Part shown: in pieces, positions 1-7,283 of the stretch
Layout: each line of letters starts with the position of its first letter
How positions within the stretch are numbered: the first letter of the stretch is position 1
Source of the DNA: an uncultured Lachnospiraceae bacterium
GTDB lineage: Bacteria; Bacillota; Clostridia; Lachnospirales; Lachnospiraceae
DNA length: 26,564 nucleotides
Assembly: GCA_910586275.1 (NCBI GenBank)
Contig: CAJUIM010000043.1
Coordinates: 1-26,564, forward strand
Direction: 5' to 3'
The notes under the pieces: model-generated
Told to the model about the DNA's origin: nothing
What the model saw: only the letters and a program-made list of their open reading frames with translations
The model's database searches: none
Position numbers and translations under genes: made by a program

Positions 1-71
1 TGCCGGCCACTAAAAAAACTCGCGCACGGGCGTCCGCCTCCCAACATTACATTCAAGCTGAACTGTTACAA
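1..71. repeat. Left copy of 71-bp terminal inverted repeat
   Basis: These 71 bases are the reverse complement of 26492-26562 with three mismatches; with a one-base gap the match extends about five bases further. The outer edge reads TGCCGGCCACTAAAAAAACT in both copies. No open reading frame or transposase lies inside the repeat. It could be the end of an insertion sequence or another dispersed element that continues beyond the window, or a short repeat on its own. The sequence alone does not decide between these. Confidence 0.85.
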
Positions 72-155
72 ATCATTTTTCGGTTTCGGCTGAACCTACC
101 GCAATGACCGCCCAAAACCGAAAGTTGATTTCCGCGGCCCCTCCGCCAAATCTAT

Positions 156-183
156 TTGACATTCAATCCGTGCATAGTATAAT
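156..183 (+). promoter_or_regulatory. Sigma-A promoter of the lipoprotein gene
   Basis: A perfect -35 hexamer TTGACA (156-161) and a perfect -10 hexamer TATAAT (178-183) are separated by 16 bases. Transcription would start near 190, about 50 bases before the ATG at 239. This is the most consensus-like promoter in the window and suggests high constitutive expression. Confidence 0.85.
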
Positions 184-238
184 ATTAGGTACAGACAGAC
201 ATAAATAATCAATGATTTAAAAGGATGGAATAAGACCT

Positions 239-1168
239 ATGAAGAAGCATAACAAAAAGCTGCTTCCCCTTCTTCTTGCCGGCTGCATCGCTTTCGGCGG
301 ATGCGGTGCCGCCGGCGCAGATGCCCCAAAAGAAGCGGAGGGAAATACAGAAGCGGAAGAAAATACAGAAACGCAGGAACCGGAAGAAAATACGGATTCC
401 GCCGGTAATCCCGATGCCGCAGAGCCGGAACAGCCCGCGGAGGGGACGGAAGAGAGCACCGAAAAAGCGGCCGGCTCTTCCACCTTCAACACCACTTTCC
501 CTTCCGCCAGCGTTGACCCGGTCATCCCTCCCCCCCTTGTCACGCCAGACACGGAATCCCGGACAAACGGGGACAACGGAGAAACACACAATATTGTGGG
601 CATTATTACCGATGCTACTCCATATTCGGTTTCCATACAAGTTCCTGACGGCAGTTTTTATTATATGACCATACCGGAAACCGGCGTAACCGGAAATCTG
701 AATTCCGTCACAATCGGGCAGTTGGCAACTTTAACTTATACCGGCTCCTTGGATGAAAACCATGCATCCCTCGTAGGCATATCCAGCAGTTCCATGATTA
801 CTGGGATTTATCTGGAAGAGTATGCTTTTGCCATTAAAATCATCAATGCGGCAAGAGCCATGGATTTGGTTGCCCTCTCCAATCTGATGGATTATCCGGT
901 TTTCTTCGAGACTTATGATTACAAAGGCACTGTCAACACTGTGGAGGATTTCCGTTCCATTAATAATGAAAGAATATTCACGGAGGAACTGGTTACCCGG
1001 CTGGCCGACTATAACCTGTTTGACCTGAAATATACCGATGCCGGTTTTGTCATGGGAGACGGCACTCCCAGCCTTACTTTCGATGTTGACGACGACGGCA
1101 TCCTGGGCATCGTCGGCATCAACTCCGGAACCATGCCGGAAAAAGACACCTCCGAAAAACAGGAATAA
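239..1168 (+). CDS. Exported lipoprotein with acidic linker
   Basis: This 309-residue protein has a basic n-region (MKKHNKK), a short hydrophobic core and two possible lipoboxes: LLAG-C at Cys16, which is canonical, and FGG-C at Cys22. A Glu/Asn/Thr/Pro-rich acidic spacer (about residues 25-115) follows, which probably lifts the domain through the cell wall. Residues about 118-182 look like a small beta domain (NIVGIITDATPYSVSIQ to LTYTGSL). Residues about 190-298 look like an NTF2- or DUF-like alpha/beta domain rich in charged residues, ending in a DVDDDG segment. A purine-rich AAAGGATGG lies about 11 bases before the ATG. I do not recognise a specific family, and its function is unknown. 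It stands alone behind a strong promoter and ends at a bidirectional terminator. Confidence 0.85.
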   Translation: MKKHNKKLLPLLLAGCIAFGGCGAAGADAPKEAEGNTEAEENTETQEPEENTDSAGNPDAAEPEQPAEGTEESTEKAAGSSTFNTTFPSASVDPVIPPPLVTPDTESRTNGDNGETHNIVGIITDATPYSVSIQVPDGSFYYMTIPETGVTGNLNSVTIGQLATLTYTGSLDENHASLVGISSSSMITGIYLEEYAFAIKIINAARAMDLVALSNLMDYPVFFETYDYKGTVNTVEDFRSINNERIFTEELVTRLADYNLFDLKYTDAGFVMGDGTPSLTFDVDDDGILGIVGINSGTMPEKDTSEKQE

Positions 1169-1184
1169 ACAGAAACATACTTAC

Positions 1185-1233
1185 AAAAACCCCTTTCACG
1201 CAGCTTTCCGCTCACTGCATGAAAGGGGTTTTT
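1185..1233. terminator. Bidirectional rho-independent terminator
   Basis: The arms AAAAACCCCTTTCA (1185-1198) and TGAAAGGGGTTTTT (1220-1233) form a 14-bp perfect stem flanked by A and T tracts. The hairpin lies between the converging stops of the lipoprotein gene (1168) and the NlpC/P60 gene (1247), so it can end transcription from both sides. Confidence 0.9.
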
Positions 1234-1246
1234 ATCACATGAAGCC

Positions 1247-2545
1247 CTATGCCACTCTCCTCACCGACAGTATGGTCTTATATGTTGCATGGGTTATCTT
1301 TATTCCCGACTTAGGCGTGCTGGCATGCACAATATTTCCGTTTCCTATGTAAATTCCCACATGCCCTGCATAACAGATAATATCCCCCGGCTGGGCTTCG
1401 GAATAAGAAACTTCCCTCCCGGCGCTGCGCAGTTCCCACGAAGTACGGGGCACGGAATATCCCTTATCTTTAAACACCCTCCATACAAACCCGGAGCAAT
1501 CGGCCCCGTCGGTCAGGCTGGTTCCGCCGGCCACATATGGATTGCCGATAAACTGACAGGCATAATTGGCAATGGACTGTCCGCCCGCACTGCCTCCGGA
1601 AGGTATGCTGGGCGAAGAGGAACCGGAACTGCCCGATGAGCCGGAACTTCCTGACGAACCGGAGTCGCCCGATGAGCCGGAACTTCCTGACGAACCGGAA
1701 CTGCCCGACGAACCGGAACTTCCTGACGAACTGTTTGCCGCTGCAGCCGCTTCCGCTGCCCGGCGTGCCTCTTCTTCCTTTCTTTTGCGTTCTTCCTCTT
1801 CCCGCCGCTTCCGTTCCTCCTCTTCCAGTTTCTTAATCTGTGCCGTCTGCTGCTTTATTTTTGTCTTGTAGGCGGCTGCCTGCTGTTTTGCCCGGGCAAT
1901 CTGCACATTATAGTTTTCATACTCCTGCTTTTTCTCTTCCAGCAGCTGTTCCATATATGCCTGTTCTTCTTCCAATTCATGCTGAGCGGCTTCCAATTCC
2001 GACTTTTCCTCTTCCAGCCGATCCCATACCTGCTGCGCATACGCCTTGGCTTCCTGATATTTTTCCAGCATCTTTCTGTCATAGGCATAAATCTGCTCAA
2101 TATATTCCGCCTTATTCAGCATATCGCCAAAACTTTCGCTTGTGAGAAGCAGCTGCATATACGAAATATCCCCTTCTTCATATATAAACTGAATCCGGCG
2201 CTTCATCGCCTCATACTGTTCGTCCTCCTGCTGCTTCGCCGCGGCATATTCTGCCTCCGTCTCCCGGATCTGATCTTCCTTCTCCACGATTTCTTCTTTT
2301 AATATATCTACGCTGGCAATGATTTCCACCACTCCGGCATCCAGTTCTTCAATTTCCCCGCCTATTTCCTGCTGCTCATTCTCCAGACCGGAAATCTGGC
2401 CCTGCACATTATTCAGTTGTTTTTTGTTCTCTTCCTGCTGTTTCTTTATTTCCGAAATGGAAGAAGCATACACCTTTCCCGGAAAAGAACATGCCATAAG
2501 GCATACTACGCCTATGCCGATCCACCCTGCAATTTTCTTTCTCAT
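1247..2545 (-). CDS. NlpC/P60 peptidoglycan endopeptidase, CwlO/PcsB-like
   Basis: Secreted cell-wall hydrolase. Numbered from the longer in-frame ATG at 2572 (441 residues), residues about 11-36 form a signal peptide ending VYA-SS. Residues about 40-270 form a long coiled coil of the CwlO/PcsB type. Residues 281-320 are a Ser-Ser-Gly linker. Residues about 330-441 form an NlpC/P60 domain with catalytic Cys359 (DGADCSGF), His404 (GHVGIYIG) and His416 (NIVHAS). Such enzymes cleave stem peptides, typically D-Glu to diamino acid bonds, and are usually controlled through the coiled coil by FtsEX. No ftsEX gene is visible here. I prefer the ATG at 2545 because it gives a normal signal peptide (MRKKIAGW) and has GGGG six bases upstream; neither start has a strong ribosome site. 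The gene runs convergent to the lipoprotein gene. Confidence 0.9.
   Translation of the reverse strand: MRKKIAGWIGIGVVCLMACSFPGKVYASSISEIKKQQEENKKQLNNVQGQISGLENEQQEIGGEIEELDAGVVEIIASVDILKEEIVEKEDQIRETEAEYAAAKQQEDEQYEAMKRRIQFIYEEGDISYMQLLLTSESFGDMLNKAEYIEQIYAYDRKMLEKYQEAKAYAQQVWDRLEEEKSELEAAQHELEEEQAYMEQLLEEKKQEYENYNVQIARAKQQAAAYKTKIKQQTAQIKKLEEEERKRREEEERKRKEEEARRAAEAAAAANSSSGSSGSSGSSGSSGSSGSSGDSGSSGSSGSSGSSGSSSPSIPSGGSAGGQSIANYACQFIGNPYVAGGTSLTDGADCSGFVWRVFKDKGYSVPRTSWELRSAGREVSYSEAQPGDIICYAGHVGIYIGNGNIVHASTPKSGIKITHATYKTILSVRRVA
1613..1732 (-). repeat. In-frame Ser-Ser-Gly repeat linker in the NlpC/P60 gene
   Basis: About thirteen SSG triplets, with one D substitution, join the coiled coil to the catalytic domain. 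The DNA is a degenerate 9- and 18-bp tandem array of TTCCTGACGAACCGGAACTGCC-like units (shortened variants on the plus strand). It can change length in frame without destroying the protein. Confidence 0.85.
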
Positions 2546-2759
2546 AAGCAACCCCGATTCGTTCCCTTTCATCCAGTCCGCCAGTGCCCACTAAAAAATG
2601 CTTTCCCCAAAACATGTTTACGCTCTGGATGCAGTCCCGATTTGTGTCGTGTTTCCGAGCATTTATACTTTTCCATATTCAAAAGCCGCCGCAGGCTGCA
2701 TGAATTGAATCCAAAAAAGCATAAGACTCCGGCAACAGGGCGAAAAACGGAACGGCAGA

Positions 2760-4151
2760 TTAGAGTTCGCAGTTTTTCACCGTCCTCGGGAAAGGAATCA
2801 CATCCCTGATATTCCCCATCCCGGTCAGATACATCACGCATCTTTCAAACCCCAGCCCGAACCCGGCGTGGCGTACGGAACCATATTTCCTAAGATCCAG
2901 ATAAAATCCGTAGTCCTCCTTATGCAGGCCCAGTTCGTCCATCCGCCTCTCCAGAGTTTCCAAACTGTCCTCCCTCTGGCTTCCCCCAATGATCTCACCG
3001 ATGCCAGGCACAAGGCAGTCCATAGCCGCCACTGTTTTGCCGTCTTCGTTCAGCTTCATGTAAAATGCCTTAATCTCTTTCGGATAATCCGTCACAAATA
3101 CCGGCCGCTTAAATTCTTTTTCCGTCAGGAAACGTTCGTGTTCCGTCTGCAGATCACATCCCCAAAATACTTTATATTCAAACTCGTCATTATGTTTTTC
3201 CAATATCTCGATGGCCTCCGTATAAGTCACATGCCCGAAATCGGAGTTCAGCACATGATTCAGCCTATCCACCAGTCCCTTATCCACAAACTGATGAAAG
3301 AAATTCATCTCCTCTTTGGCATTTTCCAGCACATAACGGATAATATGCTTCAGCATGGCCTCCGCCAGCATCATATCGTCCGTCAGATCCGCAAATGCCA
3401 TCTCCGGCTCTATCATCCAAAATTCCGCCGCATGTCTTGTCGTGTTGGAATTTTCCGCCCGGAAGGTCGGACCGAATGTATATACGTTTTTAAAAGCAAA
3501 AGCATAGGTTTCCACATTCAGCTGTCCGCTTACGGTTAAATTCGCCTGTTTCCCGAAGAAATCCTGACTGTAATCAATTTCCCCTTCTTCTGTCCTCGGA
3601 AGATTCTCCGCGTCCAGCGTAGTCACCTGAAACATTTCGCCGGCGCCCTCACAGTCGCTTCCTGTAATGATTGGCGTATGCACATAAACAAATCCCCGCT
3701 CCATAAAGAATGTATGGATTGCATATGCAATCAGGGAACGGACACGGAACACTGCCTGAAACGTATTTGTCCGTGGGCGGAGATGGGAAATCGTGCGCAG
3801 ATATTCAAAACTATGCCGCTTTTTCTGAAGCGGATAATCCGCCGTAGAAGCCCCTTCCACCATCACCTCGTCCGCCTGCATTTCGAAAGGCTGTTTGGCT
3901 TCCGGAGTAGCCACGATTGTCCCTTTCACAATGATTGCAGACCCTACGTTCAGTTTGCTGATCTGTTCGAAATTAGGCAGTTTGTCACTATAGACAATCT
4001 GCAGCGGCTCAAAAAAGGTGCCGTCATTGACTACAATAAAACCAAATGTCTTGGAATCGCGGATACTCCTGATCCATCCTCCAACCGTTACCGTCTCACC
4101 CGTAAATTTCTCCCTATCCCGGTATAAATCCCTAATGTCTGTTAAATTCAT
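2760..4151 (-). CDS. asnS: Asparaginyl-tRNA synthetase
   Basis: Class IIb aminoacyl-tRNA synthetase of 463 residues, the normal bacterial length. It activates asparagine with ATP and charges tRNA-Asn in the cytoplasm. The N-terminal OB-fold anticodon-binding domain (about residues 10-115) contains VTVGGWIRSIRDSKTFGFI. Motif 1 lies in the VHTPIITGSDCEGAGEMF region. Motif 2 is the FRAENSNTTRHAAEFWMIEPE segment, whose AEFWMIEPE end is typical of AsnRS rather than AspRS. Motif 3 is GFGLGFERCVMYLTG near the C-terminus, ending in IPFPRTVKNCEL. AGGGAG stands nine bases before the ATG. The gene follows the trigger-factor-like gene on the same strand after 87 bases without a clear promoter or terminator, so co-transcription is possible. 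No T-box leader fits in that gap. Confidence 0.97.
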   Translation of the reverse strand: MNLTDIRDLYRDREKFTGETVTVGGWIRSIRDSKTFGFIVVNDGTFFEPLQIVYSDKLPNFEQISKLNVGSAIIVKGTIVATPEAKQPFEMQADEVMVEGASTADYPLQKKRHSFEYLRTISHLRPRTNTFQAVFRVRSLIAYAIHTFFMERGFVYVHTPIITGSDCEGAGEMFQVTTLDAENLPRTEEGEIDYSQDFFGKQANLTVSGQLNVETYAFAFKNVYTFGPTFRAENSNTTRHAAEFWMIEPEMAFADLTDDMMLAEAMLKHIIRYVLENAKEEMNFFHQFVDKGLVDRLNHVLNSDFGHVTYTEAIEILEKHNDEFEYKVFWGCDLQTEHERFLTEKEFKRPVFVTDYPKEIKAFYMKLNEDGKTVAAMDCLVPGIGEIIGGSQREDSLETLERRMDELGLHKEDYGFYLDLRKYGSVRHAGFGLGFERCVMYLTGMGNIRDVIPFPRTVKNCEL

Positions 4152-4238
4152 CTCTCCAACTCCCTTTGCTTATTTTTGTCGGTTTTCAAAATTTTTTCCC
4201 TCTTTTCCCATGAGGATCCCTGTTCCGAAGCGGCTTGG

Positions 4239-5525
4239 TTATTCGCCGTTTCCTACGCTTTCCCCGCTCCCCTGCGCTTCGCTCACCAAAGCATTTTCGC
4301 CAAGCAGCTTCAGCACTTTCAGGCTCAGCAGATATTCCTTATATCCTTCCGTATCCATGGTGGATTCTATCCCCTCTGCGGTTCCCCCGGAAAGCTGCGC
4401 CAGTTTCTCCAGTTCCTGCCGGAATTCTTCTTCCGTCACCTGCAGGCCTTCCGCATCGGCAATCGCCTTTATCATAATCTGCTGCTTCGCATATTCCACT
4501 GCCTCCGTACGGAATTCTTTCATATAAGCTTCTTCATCCATGCCGTAAACTTCCATAAGCTGAGGCATAGAAAGCCCGTAAGCCGCAGCCTGCGATGTCA
4601 GATTGGAAATCAGAGTGTCCACATGCCTGTCCACCATTGCCTGCGGAGGTTCCGCCGTAAATTCGCATTGGGCAAATACCGCTGCCATGGCGGCATCCTC
4701 TACCTGCTGTTCATAAGCGGCAGACGCTTCCTCATACAAAGTATCATATACATATTGACGATATTCTTCCACTGTGCCAAGGCCTATGTCCAGCCTTTTC
4801 ACAAACTCGTCCGTCAGTTCCTGGGGCTCCGCTGCCGTAATGGAATTAATGGTCACCGTAAATACCACATCTTTCCCGGCCAGCTCTTCATGATAGTTTT
4901 CGGGGAATGTCAGCGGCACCTCCACCGTTTCTCCTACTTCTGCCCCTATCAGCCCGTCCTCAAACCCGGGCACGAACTGCCCGGATCCTATGCCAAGATC
5001 CTGTCCTGCCGCAGTGCCTCCGTCAAAAGCCACTCCGTCCAGCGTGCCTGCATAATCAATGTTTACCGTATCCCCCTCAATCACTCCCCGGTCCGGATTT
5101 ATGCAAAGCATATTCTCAATGTAGGAATCCATTCTTTCGTCCGTAACCTCCGGCTGGTCCGCCTTCACTTCCACTCCTTTGTATTCCCCCGGCTTCACAT
5201 AGTCCGCCGCCTTTATCCCTGCAAGGTAGGCATCTTTCCCATATTCCTTAGTGGAAGCTGCGCTGCCCGCACCGCCCGCCGCGCCGTTGTTTTCCTCTCC
5301 CGCTTCGGCCGGTTTGCTGCCGGTTTCTTCCCCGGCTTCCGTCGCTTTGCTGCCGGTTTCCGCCCCCGCTCCGGCCGTTCCGCTGCCGCCTTCTTCCTCT
5401 GCTGCGGTCTGCTGTCCGCCGGCTTTGCCGTCCCCGCCGCAGCCGGCAAATAATACGGCCATACCCATGCAAAAGGCTGTGGCAGTGATTTTTATTGAAT
5501 TTGTACGCTTACTCATATTCCGCAT
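4239..5525 (-). CDS. Trigger-factor-like FKBP prolyl isomerase lipoprotein
   Basis: Predicted extracytoplasmic foldase of 428 residues. The signal peptide ends in the lipobox LFAG-Cys29. A Gly/Ala/Glu-rich linker with near-repeats (ATEAGEETGSK, PAEAGEE) covers about residues 31-92. Residues about 150-230 form an FKBP-type isomerase domain (GDTVNIDYAGTLDGVAFDGG, then GSGQFVPGFEDGLIGAEVGE). Residues about 235-410 are the helical chaperone arm of trigger factor. The ribosome-binding N-terminal domain of cytosolic Tig is missing and is replaced by the lipid anchor, so the protein probably works outside the membrane, much like PrsA. AAAGGAG lies three bases before the first ATG (5525) and twelve before MSKRTN (5516), so either start is possible. 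It precedes asnS on the same strand. Confidence 0.92.
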   Translation of the reverse strand: MRNMSKRTNSIKITATAFCMGMAVLFAGCGGDGKAGGQQTAAEEEGGSGTAGAGAETGSKATEAGEETGSKPAEAGEENNGAAGGAGSAASTKEYGKDAYLAGIKAADYVKPGEYKGVEVKADQPEVTDERMDSYIENMLCINPDRGVIEGDTVNIDYAGTLDGVAFDGGTAAGQDLGIGSGQFVPGFEDGLIGAEVGETVEVPLTFPENYHEELAGKDVVFTVTINSITAAEPQELTDEFVKRLDIGLGTVEEYRQYVYDTLYEEASAAYEQQVEDAAMAAVFAQCEFTAEPPQAMVDRHVDTLISNLTSQAAAYGLSMPQLMEVYGMDEEAYMKEFRTEAVEYAKQQIMIKAIADAEGLQVTEEEFRQELEKLAQLSGGTAEGIESTMDTEGYKEYLLSLKVLKLLGENALVSEAQGSGESVGNGE

Positions 5526-5593
5526 AGTCTCCTTTTCCTGCCGGGAATCTCACATCCGCTTCCCGCATGCTATACAAATCAGGCAATATTTCA

Positions 5594-5622
5594 GTTATAC
5601 CACAAAATTCCCTTTCTTAAAA
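5594..5622 (-). promoter_or_regulatory. Promoter candidate for the trigger-factor-like gene
   Basis: On the minus strand TATAAC (5594-5599) carries an extended -10 (TGG directly before it). TTTTAA (5617-5622) lies 17 bases upstream as a poor -35. The site is about 70 bases before the start codon. The extended -10 is the main support. Confidence 0.45.
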
Positions 5623-5659
5623 CCCTTTTTATCAGTTTTTAATAATTTTCAATTTCCCC

Positions 5660-5687
5660 TATACTTTCTCTACACATTATCCGATAA
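5660..5687 (+). promoter_or_regulatory. Sigma-D/sigma-28-like promoter of the FliD-like gene
   Basis: TATACTTT (5660-5667), 12 bases, then TCCGATAA (5680-5687) matches the flagellar sigma-28 consensus TAAAGTTT-N11-GCCGATAA at 6 of 8 and 7 of 8 positions. It lies about 130 bases upstream of the FliD-like start codon, in the correct direction. The match was made by eye. It is meaningful because the downstream gene resembles a flagellar protein. Confidence 0.5.
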
Positions 5688-5690
5688 ATG

Positions 5691-5699
5691 TGTTATAAT
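5691..5699 (+). promoter_or_regulatory. Extended -10 sigma-A element before the FliD-like gene
   Basis: TGTTATAAT combines a TGn extension with a perfect -10 hexamer. No good -35 is present at the expected distance. It overlaps the start region of the sigma-D-like promoter just upstream, so the gene may have two overlapping promoters. Confidence 0.5.
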
Positions 5700-5763
5700 G
5701 TAATCAAATCTATGTTGCACCCTAATACGAGGTTTAATTATTGATTATTTTATGATTAGCCTG

Positions 5764-5783
5764 CGCAGGAACCGATTCCTGCG
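5764..5783 (+). promoter_or_regulatory. Leader hairpin upstream of the FliD-like ribosome site
   Basis: CGCAGGAA (5764-5771), a CCGA loop and TTCCTGCG (5776-5783) make a perfect 8-bp stem in the roughly 120-base untranslated leader. Twenty bases downstream the leader reads CAAGGACGAAAGGAGGGG, with two GGA motifs at and just before the ribosome site. This layout resembles CsrA-controlled flagellin leaders, but no csrA is seen here. Confidence 0.6.
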
Positions 5784-5819
5784 AAAGTATGATTTCAAGG
5801 ACGAAAGGAGGGGAGTGTC

Positions 5820-7127
5820 ATGGCATACAACAGTATAGCACTTAACAATGTGTATAATTATTACATGACAACTTATGCGCCAAGAGGTTCTTCCCGTTAT
5901 GATACCCATAAGAAGAGCGAACTTCGCAGCATATATAATTCCATTGTTAAACTGAACAAAGAATCTCCTTTATATAAACTGGACAGCAGCAAGGAATCCA
6001 AAAGTTTTGCTGTAGGTATTAAGGAAGATGCCAGAGAACTCCGCAATGTAATCGCCTCTTTAGGAGGCTTGGACGAAGAGAAGATTCTGAACAAGAAAGC
6101 TTCTTATTCCAGCAATGAAGATATTGCGACGGTAGTATTTACCGGCGACAGACTTGAAAATGCCGAAGCGCCTTCTTATGAGATAGAGGTACGCGCCTTG
6201 GCATCCAATCAGGTAAATACCGGAGCTTTCCTGCCAAACACCAAGGTACAGCTTCCGCCCGACACATATTCTTTTGATGTGCATATTAACGATCTGAATT
6301 ACGAATTTCAGTACAACGTAAAAGAAGGGGAAACGAACAGAGCTGTCCAAGAACGTCTGGCAAAACTAGTCAGCAACGCGGATATCGGCCTGAATGCAGA
6401 CGTTGCAGAAGACGGAAAGGGCAATTCCGCACTGCGTTTCCGTTCCACGGCAGAAGGACTGAAAGACGGCCATATGTCCATCTTCCTTGTATCGGATGAT
6501 TTTACCAGTAAAAGAGAAGGTTCCGTTTCTTATTTTGGATTGGATCAGATGACCCGCCCGGCAGCCAACGCGGAATTTTTATTGAACGGCAGAAGTCTCA
6601 CTTCCCATTCAAATACTTTCTCCGTTGACGGCCTTTTTGAAGTTACCTTAAAAGGGCTGAGTTCCGGAAAAGGCGATACGGCCACCATCGGCCTGAAAAC
6701 CGATGTGGAATCCTTGGCCGAAAATATCGGTTCCTTGGTAAAAGGCTATAATTCCTTTATCCGCCATACCGCCCAATATCAGGATAATTTTGCCGGCAGC
6801 CGCAGGCTTCTCGGAGAAATGCGGGGAATTACCGCACGTTATAACAGTCAGTTTGACATTCTCGGGCTGAATCTTCAGGAAAACGGTACCATTGAAATTG
6901 ACAAGAGCGAATTGAGGCATGCAGCTTTTTCCGAATATGCCAAAGAGGATTTTTCTGCTATCCGTAACTTCGCCAACACCCTCGTGCGTAAAATGGATCA
7001 GGTTTCCTTAAACCCGATGAATTATGTCAACAAAACCATTATCGCATACAAGAATCCCGGCAAAAACTTTGCTACGCCGTATATCACAAGCGCATTCAGC
7101 GGAATGTTATTTAACAGCTATTGCTGA
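5820..7127 (+). CDS. FliD-like flagellar cap protein, orphan
   Basis: This 435-residue protein resembles the central and C-terminal part of flagellar hook-associated protein 2 (FliD). Features seen are YEIEVRALASNQVNTGAF (about 120-137), then a repeated beta-rich region, then EFLLNGRSLTSHSNTFSVDG and LKTDVESLAENIGSLVKGYNSFI (about 250-315), which match the FliD C-terminal pattern of NG, SNT and FV-YN. The N-terminal disordered and coiled-coil segment of true FliD is short or missing, and the protein ends in FNSYC with a terminal cysteine. No signal peptide is seen, which fits export by a flagellar-type system. AAAGGAGGGG stands six bases before the ATG. No other flagellar gene is in the window. 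It may be a true cap paralogue or a regulator or adhesin derived from FliD. Confidence 0.75.
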   Translation: MAYNSIALNNVYNYYMTTYAPRGSSRYDTHKKSELRSIYNSIVKLNKESPLYKLDSSKESKSFAVGIKEDARELRNVIASLGGLDEEKILNKKASYSSNEDIATVVFTGDRLENAEAPSYEIEVRALASNQVNTGAFLPNTKVQLPPDTYSFDVHINDLNYEFQYNVKEGETNRAVQERLAKLVSNADIGLNADVAEDGKGNSALRFRSTAEGLKDGHMSIFLVSDDFTSKREGSVSYFGLDQMTRPAANAEFLLNGRSLTSHSNTFSVDGLFEVTLKGLSSGKGDTATIGLKTDVESLAENIGSLVKGYNSFIRHTAQYQDNFAGSRRLLGEMRGITARYNSQFDILGLNLQENGTIEIDKSELRHAAFSEYAKEDFSAIRNFANTLVRKMDQVSLNPMNYVNKTIIAYKNPGKNFATPYITSAFSGMLFNSYC

Positions 7128-7150
7128 TCATACCAACGTTATAATGTAGC

Positions 7151-7205
7151 ATCCGATTCCCGCAGGCAGCATCTGCATTTGGCCCGCTGCCTGTGGAAAT
7201 CGGAT
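7151..7205 (+). terminator. Long hairpin after the FliD-like gene
   Basis: The 20-base arms at 7151-7170 and 7186-7205 pair with two mismatched DNA positions around a 15-base loop. The sequence after the stem is TCTATTATG, not a clean T tract, so it may act as a weak terminator or a 3-prime mRNA stabiliser. It starts 23 bases after the stop codon. Confidence 0.55.
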
Positions 7206-7242
7206 TCTATTATGTCATATCGGAATATATGGTATATAATTG

Positions 7243-7283
7243 CCCCATGCTTTCACGTTTCCCGTGACGGCATGGGGTTCCTT
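7243..7283. terminator. Terminator between convergent FliD-like and carboxyltransferase genes
   Basis: CCCCATGC (7243-7250) pairs with GCATGGGG (7270-7277), and an inner stem TCACG/CGTGA (7253-7257, 7263-7267) extends it. TTCCTTTTAC follows on the plus strand, which suits termination of rightward transcripts. On the minus strand it lies directly after the carboxyltransferase stop and is followed only by an AT-rich stretch. Confidence 0.75.

Noticed and set aside
78..123. TTTCGGTTT/AAACCGAAA inverted pair near the left end
   Set aside because: A 9-bp stem with a loop of nearly 30 bases and no T tract in either direction is too weak to call a terminator or element.
209..640. Minus-strand open frames opposite the first lipoprotein
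   Set aside because: They are shadows of the plus-strand gene, rich in Arg/Phe/Gly or Ser/Ala from the antisense of its low-complexity spacer, and have no ribosome site.
4152..4238. T-box leader before asnS
   Set aside because: The 87-base gap is too short for a T-box and shows no conserved T-box word or antiterminator.
4176..5453. 425-residue plus-strand open frame opposite the trigger-factor-like gene
   Set aside because: The composition is unlike a real protein (many Arg, His, Phe, Cys), no ribosome site is present and the minus-strand frame has a clear domain structure.
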